Assembly (NCBI GenBank): GCA_017860985.1
Contig: JAGFXG010000019.1
Coordinates: forward strand, 1 to 10,790
Direction of reading: 5' to 3'
DNA: 10,790 nt
From: Deltaproteobacteria bacterium
GTDB lineage: Bacteria > Desulfobacterota > Syntrophia > Syntrophales > Smithellaceae
The notes beneath the pieces are model-generated. The model was not told the DNA's origin. It made no database searches and saw only the letters and a list, made by a program, of their open reading frames with translations. Positions within the stretch are counted from its first letter, which is position 1. Each line of letters opens with the position of its first letter. Positions 1 to 7,274 of this stretch are shown here, in pieces. The translations under genes and the position numbers were made by a program.

Positions 1-636
1 GAGTTCTTTAGTACCCTGGCGATTATCGCGTCGTCGCTGGATAAATTCGCTCAGGAGATCCGCCTGCTGCAAAGAACCGAAGTCCGGGAGGTTGAGGAAT
101 TTTTTTCTGCGGGGCAGAAGGGGTCATCGGCCATGCCGCACAAGCGCAATCCCGTGCTTTCGGAAAACATTTCCGGCCTGGCTCGTCTGGTACGATCCTA
201 CGCTGTTGCAGCTCTCGAAGATGTTGCCCTGTGGCATGAACGCGATATCAGCCATTCCTCGGTGGAAAGAGTGATCGGGCCCGATGCCACAATTGTTCTG
301 GATTTCATGCTGGCGCGTTTTACCGGTCTGATCGACAAGCTGGTGGTTTACCCGAAACGAATGCTGGCCAATCTCCACATGACGCATGGCGTCATTTTCT
401 CTCAAATGGTTTTGCTCTCTCTGATCGAAAAAGGCACGACACGCGAAGACGCCTACGCCATCGTACAGAAGAACGCGATGAAATCGTGGCAGGAAGGCAT
501 TGAGTTCAAATCGCTCCTGGCCGAGGATGAAATTGTAAAAAAATATCTGAATGAAAATGACCTTGACGACATTTTCAACGTCAACAATTTTCTGAAGAAC
601 CTGGATTTTATTTATAACCGTGTTTTTGGAAAATAA
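1..636 (+). CDS. purB: Adenylosuccinate lyase, C-terminal part (5' end outside the window)
   Basis: PurB cleaves SAICAR to AICAR plus fumarate, and adenylosuccinate to AMP plus fumarate, in cytosolic purine synthesis. The frame is open from base 1 and ends at TAA 634-636, giving 211 residues. Fragment residues 42-51 read SSAMPHKRNP, the fumarate-lyase superfamily signature on the flexible catalytic loop; its first or second serine is the expected general base. Further on, LWHERDISHSS (about 78-87) and PDATI (94-98) are typical of PurB and exclude argininosuccinate lyase and fumarase. The remaining length fits the roughly 430-residue Bacillus-type enzyme rather than the longer E. coli form. 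A T-rich hairpin follows the stop, and the next gene (nadB) is convergent, so purB is probably the last gene of its transcript. The identity is secure; the start and upstream neighbours cannot be seen. Confidence 0.96.
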   Translation, partial: EFFSTLAIIASSLDKFAQEIRLLQRTEVREVEEFFSAGQKGSSAMPHKRNPVLSENISGLARLVRSYAVAALEDVALWHERDISHSSVERVIGPDATIVLDFMLARFTGLIDKLVVYPKRMLANLHMTHGVIFSQMVLLSLIEKGTTREDAYAIVQKNAMKSWQEGIEFKSLLAEDEIVKKYLNENDLDDIFNVNNFLKNLDFIYNRVFGK

Positions 637-660
637 AGAAGAGGATGATTTTTCTTCAAC

Positions 661-699
661 GGCCGGCTTGTCATGATGCTGCCGGTTTCTTTTTCCTGA
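661..699 (+). terminator. Probable Rho-independent terminator of purB
   Basis: CCGGC at 663-667 pairs with GCCGG at 681-685. Two G-U pairs can extend the stem (661-662 with 686-687). The loop is 13 nt, and the T-rich tract TTTCTTTTT follows at 686-695. It lies 25 bases after the purB stop in the gap between convergent genes. The stem is short and the T-run is broken by a C, so the call is moderate. On the minus strand no T-run follows the hairpin, so it does not look like a terminator for nadB. Confidence 0.5.
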
Positions 700-700
700 G

Positions 701-2290
701 TTACTGTTTCACGAGAATCGTGTCTTTCAGAAACGAATCCAGCGTATCCGGATAATCCATTGTGTAATGAAGGCCGCGGCTTTCTTTTCGTGCGCGGGCG
801 CTCTGAACGATCAGTTTGCCCACCGTTGTAATGTTCCGTAGTTCGATCAGGTCTTTGGTGACTTTGTAATTCCAGTAATATTCGTGGATTTCTCTCTGTA
901 TCATGTCTATTCTGCGCTCGGCCCGTTCCAGACGTTTGTCCGAGCGGACGATCCCCACGTAATTCCACATGCACCTGCGGATTTCATCCCAGTTATTGGT
1001 GACGACAATGCTGTCATTGCTTTCGGATGAATCACCGGGATCCCAGGGACGGATGGCCACGGTGCTGATTTCAGTCTGCCGGAACGATTTGGCGATTTTT
1101 GTATAAACCCGGTGGGAATAGACCAGCGCTTCCAGCAGAGAATTACTGGCCAGACGGTTGGCCCCATGCAGGCCGGTACAGGAAACCTCTCCGCAGGCAA
1201 ACAAATTGTCAATGGATGTTTTGCCGTAATGATCCACCGAGACGCCTCCGCAGATGTAATGCGCGGCAGGCGCGATGGGAATCGGCTGCACGGCCATGTC
1301 AATGCCGTATTCCAGGCATTTGTTATAAATATTCGGGAAACGGTCCAGTAGAAATTCACGGGTGTGATGTGTAATGTCCAGAAGGACATATTCATCGCCG
1401 GACTGCTTGATTTCGTTGTCGATGGCTTTGGCCACGACATCACGTGGCGCGAGGCTTTTCATCGGATGGTATTTTTCCATGAACGTTTCGCCATTTTTCA
1501 ATTTGAGTATGCCGCCTTCTCCGCGGACGGCTTCGCTGATCAGAAACGCCTTTGCTTCCGGATGAAACAGGCAGGTGGGATGAAACTGGATGAACTCCAT
1601 GTTGGCAATTTTAGCTCCGGCCCGGTAGGCCATGGCGATGCCGTCACCCGTGGCAATGTCGGGATTGGTGGTGATCAGATACACCTTGCCCGCACCGCCC
1701 GTGCACAAAATGGTGTATTTGGCGCGATAGGTGTGAATCCTGTCCTGATCAATATCAAGAACATAGGCACCAAGACAATTGATAATGTTCCCCTGGCTGT
1801 CTTTCTGAATGATCAGGTCGATTCCGATATGATTTTCGCAGATTTTAACATCAGGTAATGCGGCGACCCTCTCGTGCAGCGCACGTTCAATTTCCCGCCC
1901 GGTCAGGTCCTTGGCGTGCAGGACGCGTCTCCGATGGTGGCCTCCTTCCTGTCCCAGATCATAAAGATGAGGCGGCTCTTCCGATTTTGTGAAATTGACA
2001 CCCCAATCGATTAATTCCTGGATTCTTGGAGGAGCTTCCCGGACCACAAATTCAACAACCTCTTTATTGCATAGACCGGCCCCGCAATCCAGCGTGTCAC
2101 TGATGTGTTCTTCAAAGCTGTCCGTTTTGTCCGTTACGGCGGCGATACCGCCCTGGGCGTAATTGGTATTGGATTCCGATTTTTCCTTTTTTGTAACAAT
2201 GGCCACAGATCCGAGCTGTGCTACCTTGATGGCCAGGCTCAAGCCCGCAATCCCGCTGCCGATAATTAAAAAGTCCGTTTTAATTTCCAT
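701..2290 (-). CDS. nadB: L-aspartate oxidase
   Basis: NadB is a flavoprotein that oxidises L-aspartate to iminoaspartate, which NadA condenses with dihydroxyacetone phosphate to make quinolinate for NAD. It can use fumarate as electron acceptor, which suits anaerobes. The 529-residue length is typical. The N-terminal FAD-binding motif is GSGIAG (11-16), followed by NYAQGG (43-48). EGGHHRRR (115-122) and HAKDLTG (125-131) follow. FIQFHPT (233-239), EAVRGEGG (253-260) and APRDVV (281-286) contain the expected substrate and catalytic His and Arg, with HYICGG at 344-349. GLHGANRLASNSL (373-385) and the C-terminal GLHYTMDYP (506-514) separate NadB from succinate and fumarate reductase flavoproteins. 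The ATG gives a normal N-terminus, but the bases before it carry only a weak Shine-Dalgarno. No nadA or nadC is adjacent. Divergent from tsaD. Confidence 0.96.
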   Translation of the reverse strand: MEIKTDFLIIGSGIAGLSLAIKVAQLGSVAIVTKKEKSESNTNYAQGGIAAVTDKTDSFEEHISDTLDCGAGLCNKEVVEFVVREAPPRIQELIDWGVNFTKSEEPPHLYDLGQEGGHHRRRVLHAKDLTGREIERALHERVAALPDVKICENHIGIDLIIQKDSQGNIINCLGAYVLDIDQDRIHTYRAKYTILCTGGAGKVYLITTNPDIATGDGIAMAYRAGAKIANMEFIQFHPTCLFHPEAKAFLISEAVRGEGGILKLKNGETFMEKYHPMKSLAPRDVVAKAIDNEIKQSGDEYVLLDITHHTREFLLDRFPNIYNKCLEYGIDMAVQPIPIAPAAHYICGGVSVDHYGKTSIDNLFACGEVSCTGLHGANRLASNSLLEALVYSHRVYTKIAKSFRQTEISTVAIRPWDPGDSSESNDSIVVTNNWDEIRRCMWNYVGIVRSDKRLERAERRIDMIQREIHEYYWNYKVTKDLIELRNITTVGKLIVQSARARKESRGLHYTMDYPDTLDSFLKDTILVKQ

Positions 2291-2327
2291 GGGACCAATC
2301 CGATCTGCTAATGTGAATAAAAGTTTG

Positions 2328-2356
2328 TTTACAAATACCGGGAGCTTTTATATAAG
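2328..2356 (+). promoter_or_regulatory. Candidate sigma-70-type promoter for tsaD and the downstream genes
   Basis: A -35-like TTTACA (2328-2333) and a -10-like TATAAG (2351-2356) are separated by the ideal 17 bases, and each matches consensus at five of six positions. The expected start site is near 2363, giving a leader of about 40 bases before the tsaD start codon. This is the best promoter-like sequence seen in the window. Confidence 0.6.
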
Positions 2357-2376
2357 CCTTTTAAACTGTTTGTAAA
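2347..2376 (-). promoter_or_regulatory. Candidate sigma-70-type promoter for nadB
   Basis: Read on the minus strand, a -35-like TTTACA (plus 2371-2376) and a -10-like TATAAA (plus 2347-2352) are separated by 18 bases. Each differs from consensus at one position. The -10 overlaps that of the opposing tsaD promoter by two bases, so the two promoters may compete for polymerase. The predicted leader to the nadB ATG is about 50 bases. Confidence 0.45.
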
Positions 2377-2402
2377 GAAAATTGTAAAGAGGAATTCAGA
2401 AT

Positions 2403-3428
2403 TTGTTTGTTTTAGGAATTGAATCATCCTGTGATGAAACGGCCGCGGCAGTTGTGAACAATGGGAATCTGCTGTCCAATGTCATTGCTTCGCAGATCAA
2501 GGACCACAGTGCATACGGAGGCGTGGTGCCCGAAATCGCCTCACGAAAACACATCGAAGCCATTTCAGCAGTGATCACGCAGGCGATGGCGGATGCCGGG
2601 CTTATATTAAGCAGCATTGAAGGAATTGCCGTAACGCGTGGCCCTGGATTAATCGGATCACTGCTCGTGGGTTTATCCACGGCCAAGGCGCTGGCCTATG
2701 GACTGAGCATTCCCCTTGTCGGTGTGAACCATCTGGAAGGCCACATTATGGCTTCATTTCTTGCCGAAAAAAAGCCGGGCTTTCCCTTTGTTGCCCTGGT
2801 TGTTTCCGGAGGTCACACCAATGTTTATCTGGTTAAAAACTACCATGAGTTTCAGCTTCTTGGCCAGACGCGTGATGATGCGGCAGGGGAGGCGTTTGAT
2901 AAGGCGGCCAAGCTTCTCAATCTGGGTTATCCGGGTGGGGTGGTGATTGACCGGATGGCAAAAAAGGGCAATCCCGGCGCCTTTGACTTTCCGCGGGCTA
3001 TGAAAGACTCTCCCGATTTCAGCTTCAGCGGCCTGAAAACATCTCTCCTGACGATGGTGAAGAAACTGGGCGGTCATTTCACAGAAGCGGAACTGGCCGA
3101 TGTTGTTGCCAGTTATCAGGAAGCCATCGTCGATGTCCTGGTCGATAAAACACTCAAGGCGGCAGTCAATCATCATGTTGCACAGGTTGTCGTTTGCGGC
3201 GGCGTTGCCGCCAACAGCCGGCTCAGGGAAAGATTTGCAACGGCCGCAGCAGAGAAGAATCTGGAATTATTCATTCCTCCAATGATTTTATGTACGGACA
3301 ACGCGGCCATGATTGGGGCCCTGGGCGAAATAATGCTGAAAAACGGACGCTCGGACTCCCTTGATCTGAATGCCGTTTCGCGCTGGCCTCTTGTCCCCAT
3401 ATCCGCGGCCGGAGAGAAGCGGGGGTAG
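2403..3428 (+). CDS. tsaD: tRNA N6-threonylcarbamoyladenosine transferase (TTG start)
   Basis: TsaD (formerly Gcp/YgjD) works with TsaB and TsaE to transfer threonylcarbamoyl from threonylcarbamoyl-AMP to A37 of ANN-reading tRNAs. It is a cytosolic ASKHA-fold enzyme. The 341 residues match the family length. Motifs in order: GIESSCDETA (5-14), the metal-binding VNHLEGH with H110 and H114, SGGHT (135-139), GEAFDK (162-167), FSGLKT (208-213), GGVAAN (266-271) and CTDNAAM (297-303) with metal ligand D299. The start is TTG at 2403. An in-frame TAA lies at 2385-2387, no ATG or GTG lies between, and AAGAGG (2387-2392) sits 10 bases upstream. It is the first gene of the plus-strand run. tsaB and tsaE are not in the window. 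Confidence 0.97.
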   Translation: MFVLGIESSCDETAAAVVNNGNLLSNVIASQIKDHSAYGGVVPEIASRKHIEAISAVITQAMADAGLILSSIEGIAVTRGPGLIGSLLVGLSTAKALAYGLSIPLVGVNHLEGHIMASFLAEKKPGFPFVALVVSGGHTNVYLVKNYHEFQLLGQTRDDAAGEAFDKAAKLLNLGYPGGVVIDRMAKKGNPGAFDFPRAMKDSPDFSFSGLKTSLLTMVKKLGGHFTEAELADVVASYQEAIVDVLVDKTLKAAVNHHVAQVVVCGGVAANSRLRERFATAAAEKNLELFIPPMILCTDNAAMIGALGEIMLKNGRSDSLDLNAVSRWPLVPISAAGEKRG

Positions 3429-3435
3429 GGCGAAG

Positions 3436-3451
3436 ACCGGCGGATGCCGGT
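3436..3451 (+). repeat. Small GC-rich hairpin in the tsaD-rsmA gap
   Basis: ACCGGC (3436-3441) and GCCGGT (3446-3451) form a perfect 6-bp stem with a GGAT loop. A G-U pair can extend it. No T-run follows on the plus strand; instead there is a run of eight A at 3462-3469, just before the rsmA ATG. It is therefore unlikely to terminate plus-strand transcription. It could shield the 3' end of tsaD or affect rsmA translation, but that is speculation. Confidence 0.4.
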
Positions 3452-3472
3452 TGAGGCGCTTAAAAAAAATAT

Positions 3473-4330
3473 ATGACCACACCCGGAGAAATTCTTCACC
3501 GCTACAACATTCGACCCAGCAGAAAACTGAGTCAGTCGTTTCTTATGGATGTCAATACCATCCATAAGATTGCCGGCGCCGGTCGAATTTTACCCGGGGA
3601 TATAGTCGTTGAAATCGGCGCGGGGATCGGTGTCCTGACACAAGACATCGCACATGTTGCCGGGCATGTGATTGCCGTGGAAATTGATCCCCGGCTTGTG
3701 GAAATCCTTCAGGATCAATTTGCCGGATGCGCCAATGTGGAAATTTATTCCGGTGATATATTAAAATTTGATTTCGCTTATAAATCAGATCAGTATAAAT
3801 CAAAGATTAAGGTAATTGGTAATGTTCCGTACAATATTTCCAGCCCTGTTATATTTCATTTATTGTCATATCGGGCAGTGATTAACAACTTCACTTTAAT
3901 GCTGCAAAAAGAAGTTGTTGAGCGTTTGGTTTCAGACCCCGGGCATAAAAGTTACGGTGTTCCTTCGGTTTTGCTTCAAATGTATGCCGACGTCGAGCGT
4001 CTTTTCGATGTGTCGGCAACCTGTTTTTATCCCGTACCGAAAGTGGCATCTTCCATCATTACCGGTGAATTCCGGGAAAAACCTCTGATAGAGTTGACGG
4101 ACGAAACGTTTTTCAACCGTCTGGTGAAAGCCTCATTTGCCCAGCGCCGCAAAATGCTGATCAACAATTTGAAAAACGCCAAATTTCTGGAAACAATGTC
4201 TGACAGTGATATAAATTCAGCTCTGCATGAAGCCGCAATCGACGGAAAAAGGAGGGGAGAAACCCTGACGGTCGAAGAATTCGGGCTCCTGAGTAATATT
4301 TTTAAATATCGATTGACGAACCCGCACTGA
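3473..4330 (+). CDS. rsmA: 16S rRNA dimethyladenosine transferase (RsmA/KsgA)
   Basis: RsmA dimethylates the two adjacent adenosines in the 3'-terminal hairpin of 16S rRNA (A1518/A1519 in E. coli numbering) late in 30S assembly, using SAM. Loss in other bacteria gives kasugamycin resistance. The protein has 285 residues, the usual size. SAM motif I is EIGAGIG (47-53), the acidic residue after strand 2 lies in VEIDPRL (69-75), and GDIL follows at 94-97. The catalytic motif is NVPYNISSPV (117-126). FYPVPKV (185-191) and the C-terminal FAQRRKML (222-229) are typical. The N-terminal family motif normally contains GQ(N/H)FL; here it is SQSFL (20-24). An in-frame stop at 3461-3463 rules out a longer start. 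The nearest Shine-Dalgarno-like GAGG is 16 bases before the ATG, so initiation may be weak. It lies 44 bases after tsaD. Confidence 0.96.
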   Translation: MTTPGEILHRYNIRPSRKLSQSFLMDVNTIHKIAGAGRILPGDIVVEIGAGIGVLTQDIAHVAGHVIAVEIDPRLVEILQDQFAGCANVEIYSGDILKFDFAYKSDQYKSKIKVIGNVPYNISSPVIFHLLSYRAVINNFTLMLQKEVVERLVSDPGHKSYGVPSVLLQMYADVERLFDVSATCFYPVPKVASSIITGEFREKPLIELTDETFFNRLVKASFAQRRKMLINNLKNAKFLETMSDSDINSALHEAAIDGKRRGETLTVEEFGLLSNIFKYRLTNPH

Positions 4331-4363
4331 AATACTAATGCTCTCGCAAGATTAATCGATCGG

Positions 4364-5695
4364 ATGAACATGGAACACAGATATTTGTATATTGAGACTT
4401 TCGGCTGCCAGATGAATGTCCACGACTCGGAGCAAATGGCCGTTTTACTGAAAGATATCGGTTATCAACAGACAAACGATTCCGCAAAGGCGGACCTGAT
4501 ACTGATCAATACATGTTCCATCCGGGAAAAAGCGGAGCAGAAGGCTTTCAGTGAGCTTGGACGCTTGATGAAGTTGAAAGAAAAAAATAGTGATCTGATT
4601 GTCGGATTTGCAGGGTGCCTGGCACAGCATCTGGGGAGGAAAGTCTATAGCCGGGTTAAAGGCGTTGACCTGGTTTTCGGAACGCACAATATCCACCGGC
4701 TTCCGGAGATGATCAAGGCAGTTCAGAAGGATCGAAAGAAGATAACGCAAATCGGCTTTTCTTCAAGAATCCACTCTCTCGGCGTGTTTGCGCCACCGCC
4801 ACAAGGTTCGGTAAGTTCTTTTGTTTCCATCATGCAGGGATGCGACAATTATTGCGCCTACTGTGTCGTACCGTATCTGCGGGGGCCGGAAATGAGCAGA
4901 ACACCAGAGGATATCATCACGGAGATAAAAAAACTTGCCGTTTACGGCATCAAGGAAGTGACGCTTCTCGGGCAGAATGTGAATTCATACGGTAAAAATT
5001 TACAACACAAATGTGATTTTGTTGCCCTGATTAAGATGATTAATGAAATTGAAGACATCGAAAGGATCCGGTTCACCACATCACATCCGAAAGATTTGTC
5101 CGATGAACTGATCGAATGTTTTGCCCGGGTTTCCAAGTTGTGTGAACACATTCATCTGCCGGTGCAGTCGGGTTCCAGCCGTATTTTAAAGCTGATGAAC
5201 CGCGGGTATTCCGCTTCAGAATATTTTCAGAAAATCGACCGGCTTCGGAAAGCCTGTCCGAAAATCAGCATCACGTCAGACATGATTGTCGGGTTTCCCG
5301 GGGAGACCGAAAAAGATTATCAAGAAACCATTGACATGATGGAAAAAATCAGGTTTGATTCAGTATTTTCGTTCAAGTATTCTGAACGCAGGGGGACGGC
5401 TGCCGGGGAATTGCCCGGACGGGTGCCGGAAGCGGAAAAAACACAGAGGCTTAAAGCACTGCAGGCCCTTCAGGACAGACACACGCAGGAAAAGAACACA
5501 GCGCTGGAAGGAAGTGTTCAGGAAGTGCTCGTGGAGGGGCGCAGCAGGAACTCCGAGCAGGATCTGATGGGGCGGGCACGTTCCTGGAGAATCGTGAATT
5601 TTAAAGGAGATGCCGGGTTGATCGGCAGGAAAGTGTCTGTGGAAATTTCCCGCGGGTACCTGCATTCACTGCGGGGGAAAATGATTAAGAACTGA
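4364..5695 (+). CDS. miaB: tRNA-2-methylthio-N6-dimethylallyladenosine synthase
   Basis: MiaB is a radical-SAM methylthiotransferase that converts i6A37 to ms2i6A37 in tRNAs reading UNN codons. The N-terminal UPF0004 domain supplies Cys15 (FGCQMN), Cys51 (NTCSIRE) and Cys85 (AGCLAQ) for the auxiliary [4Fe-4S] cluster. The radical-SAM cluster is C160-xxx-C164-xx-C167 in MQGCDNYCAYC. VDLVFGTHNIHRLPE (101-115) is characteristic of MiaB, as opposed to RimO or MtaB. A C-terminal TRAM domain lies at roughly 378-440. The 443-residue length is normal. Two in-frame ATGs (4364 and 4370) are possible starts and neither has a strong ribosome site; the first is kept. It follows rsmA after 33 bases. Its partner MiaA is not in the window. 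With tsaD, two A37-modifying enzymes sit in one gene run. Confidence 0.96.
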   Translation: MNMEHRYLYIETFGCQMNVHDSEQMAVLLKDIGYQQTNDSAKADLILINTCSIREKAEQKAFSELGRLMKLKEKNSDLIVGFAGCLAQHLGRKVYSRVKGVDLVFGTHNIHRLPEMIKAVQKDRKKITQIGFSSRIHSLGVFAPPPQGSVSSFVSIMQGCDNYCAYCVVPYLRGPEMSRTPEDIITEIKKLAVYGIKEVTLLGQNVNSYGKNLQHKCDFVALIKMINEIEDIERIRFTTSHPKDLSDELIECFARVSKLCEHIHLPVQSGSSRILKLMNRGYSASEYFQKIDRLRKACPKISITSDMIVGFPGETEKDYQETIDMMEKIRFDSVFSFKYSERRGTAAGELPGRVPEAEKTQRLKALQALQDRHTQEKNTALEGSVQEVLVEGRSRNSEQDLMGRARSWRIVNFKGDAGLIGRKVSVEISRGYLHSLRGKMIKN

Positions 5696-5848
5696 TTACA
5701 TTTCCAGTTCAAGCATGATGCGGAAACCGGGAGCAGCCGTTGAAATCCGCGATCCATGCGTTGTAAAAAGCCGACAACTTTGTCTGAAGCGCATATGGGC
5801 CGGCAAAGATATCGTATGACACGGAAATGGAATTAAGGAGGTTTTAGG
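5696..5848 (+). other. 153-base spacer between miaB and the DUF151 gene
   Basis: This is the longest plus-strand gap after tsaD. It contains no clear terminator. A weak promoter-like pair, TTGAAA (5740-5745) and TGTAAA (5762-5767) with 16-base spacing, could restart transcription. A 34-codon frame opens at ATG 5715 and closes at TGA 5817-5819, but it has no visible ribosome site and I do not call it a gene. A near-perfect Shine-Dalgarno, AAGGAGGT (5835-5842), lies six bases before the next ATG and is the strongest in the window. Confidence 0.5.
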
Positions 5849-6349
5849 ATGCTGCTGGAAATGAAGGTATCCGGGTTGACAATTGATCCGATCACCAACA
5901 CACCCATTGTTATCTTGAAAGACATGCAGGAGAGCAAGGCCATTCCGATCTGGATCGGTTTATTCGAAGCCAGCGCCATAGCCACGGAACTCGAACATGT
6001 TGTTTTTTCGAGACCGATGACCCATGACCTGCTGTATGAAAGCATCAGGGCTCTCAACGCCACTGTCAACCGGATTGAAATTGTGGATATCCGCAACAAC
6101 ACATATTTTGCCAGCATTTATTTAACCAGGGACGGGCAGACCTACGCGATAGACGCACGTCCAAGCGACGCGATCGCGCTGGCCCTCAGGGCTCAGGCAT
6201 CGATCTTTGTAGAAGAATCAGTACTGGAAAAATCCCGCAACATTGATGTCGGGATGAAGCTTACCGACATTGATAAGTTTAAGGAAGATAAAATAAAAGA
6301 ATTCCTGGAAAATTTGTCCGCCGAAGATTTCGGAAAGTATAAAATGTGA
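5849..6349 (+). CDS. Bifunctional nuclease family protein (DUF151/BFN)
   Basis: This belongs to the DUF151 (PF02577) family, related to the plant bifunctional nucleases with reported DNase and RNase activity. The bacterial role is not settled. The 166 residues have the family hallmarks: TPIVILKD (18-25), IPIWIG (32-37), a helix ATELEHV (45-51), RPMTHDL (55-61) and DARPSDAIALALR (102-114), the last being the most conserved acidic stretch. The C-terminal tail beyond about residue 135 is charged and ends in DFGKYKM. No signal peptide or membrane segment is visible. The start is fixed by AAGGAGGT six bases upstream. It is close to xerC (4 bases between stop and start), so the two are likely translationally coupled. 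Family assignment is strong; activity is inferred only from the family. Confidence 0.9.
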   Translation: MLLEMKVSGLTIDPITNTPIVILKDMQESKAIPIWIGLFEASAIATELEHVVFSRPMTHDLLYESIRALNATVNRIEIVDIRNNTYFASIYLTRDGQTYAIDARPSDAIALALRAQASIFVEESVLEKSRNIDVGMKLTDIDKFKEDKIKEFLENLSAEDFGKYKM

Positions 6350-6353
6350 ATCA

Positions 6354-7274
6354 ATGAATGACCTGCTCACGGATTTTCGGACATTTCTGGAGGTGCAGCG
6401 CAACGTATCGGAACATACCCGAAAGGCTTATTTGACGGACATTGAAGAGTTCAAGACGTTTCTGGAAAGTCAGAAGAACACTTCACCGCACAAATCCATC
6501 CTGGATGCGAAGATGGAAAATGTCCGGGCATATATGGCTTTTCTATACAACCGGAAGCTGAAAAAAGTATCCATCAACCGCAAGGTGTCATCGCTGCGGG
6601 CGTTTTATAAATACCTTCTGCGGGATGGACTCATTAAGAACAATCCGGCGCAGGAGGTCCAGACGCCAAAAGCGGAAAAATACATGCCGACTTTTTTATC
6701 GGTGGATGAAACATTTGACCTTCTGGATGCTTACAAAGAAAATGGCTCCTTATCCGGCTTGAGAAATCTCGCGATGCTGGAGTTGTTCTATTCTTCAGGG
6801 CTGAGACTGTCTGAGCTGGCAGGTCTCGATACGGCAGATGTCGATTTTTCTTCCGCGCTGGTAAAGCTGCGCGGCAAGGGAAAAAAGGAAAGAATTGTTC
6901 CGGTGGGAGCGCCGGCACTGGAGGCAATCCGGAGATACCTGGCAGCATCTCAGAGTTTAAGGAAAGAAAAATCCGGAGACATGCTGAAAGGGGCGCTTTT
7001 TTTAAACACACGCGGAAAAAGAATAACGACGCGAAGCATTGCCCGGATTGTGGACGAAGCCACCGTCAAAAGCGGAATAGGACGCAAGATCAGCCCACAC
7101 GCACTGCGGCACAGTTTCGCAACGCATTTGCTGTCCGCCGGAGCGAATTTGCGTTCGATCCAGGAGATGCTGGGGCATGAAAGTCTTTCCACAACGCAGA
7201 AATACACGGCGGTGAATATCAACCGTCTGATGGAAGTTTACGATCAGGCCCACCCGCGGGCTAAAAGTAAATGA
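6354..7274 (+). CDS. xerC: Tyrosine recombinase XerC
   Basis: XerC, with XerD, resolves chromosome dimers at the dif site near the terminus. The 306 residues comprise an N-terminal SAM-like core-binding domain (about 1-90) and a C-terminal catalytic domain. The catalytic set is complete: R151 (SGLRLSEL), K175 (RGKGKKER), H249 and R252 (SPHALRHSF), H275 (LGHESLSTTQ) and nucleophile Y284 (TQKYTAV). The length and the lack of extra domains fit a housekeeping Xer protein rather than a phage integrase. Being followed by hslV-hslU, as codV is followed by clpQ-clpY in Bacillus, favours XerC over XerD. The start ATG is 4 bases after the previous stop, with only a weak ribosome site of its own, so coupling is likely. 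Its stop abuts a large inverted repeat. Confidence 0.93.
   Translation: MNDLLTDFRTFLEVQRNVSEHTRKAYLTDIEEFKTFLESQKNTSPHKSILDAKMENVRAYMAFLYNRKLKKVSINRKVSSLRAFYKYLLRDGLIKNNPAQEVQTPKAEKYMPTFLSVDETFDLLDAYKENGSLSGLRNLAMLELFYSSGLRLSELAGLDTADVDFSSALVKLRGKGKKERIVPVGAPALEAIRRYLAASQSLRKEKSGDMLKGALFLNTRGKRITTRSIARIVDEATVKSGIGRKISPHALRHSFATHLLSAGANLRSIQEMLGHESLSTTQKYTAVNINRLMEVYDQAHPRAKSK

Noticed and set aside
907..1443. 178-codon minus-strand frame in a second frame of nadB
   Set aside because: Same strand as nadB but out of frame; nadB is intact and full length, so this is not a frameshifted piece.
1364..1858. 164-codon plus-strand open frame antisense to nadB
   Set aside because: It lies wholly inside nadB, whose own frame shows family motifs throughout. 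The antisense translation shows no recognisable domain, and no ribosome site was noticed.
3436..3470. Hairpin plus A-run between tsaD and rsmA as a terminator
   Set aside because: The run after the stem is A, not T, on the plus strand; on the minus strand the T-run comes before the stem. It fits no intrinsic terminator in either direction.
6354..7274. Tyrosine recombinase as sign of an integrated mobile element
   Set aside because: It has housekeeping Xer size and motifs, sits in a conserved order with hslVU, and no attachment-site repeats or cargo genes were seen.
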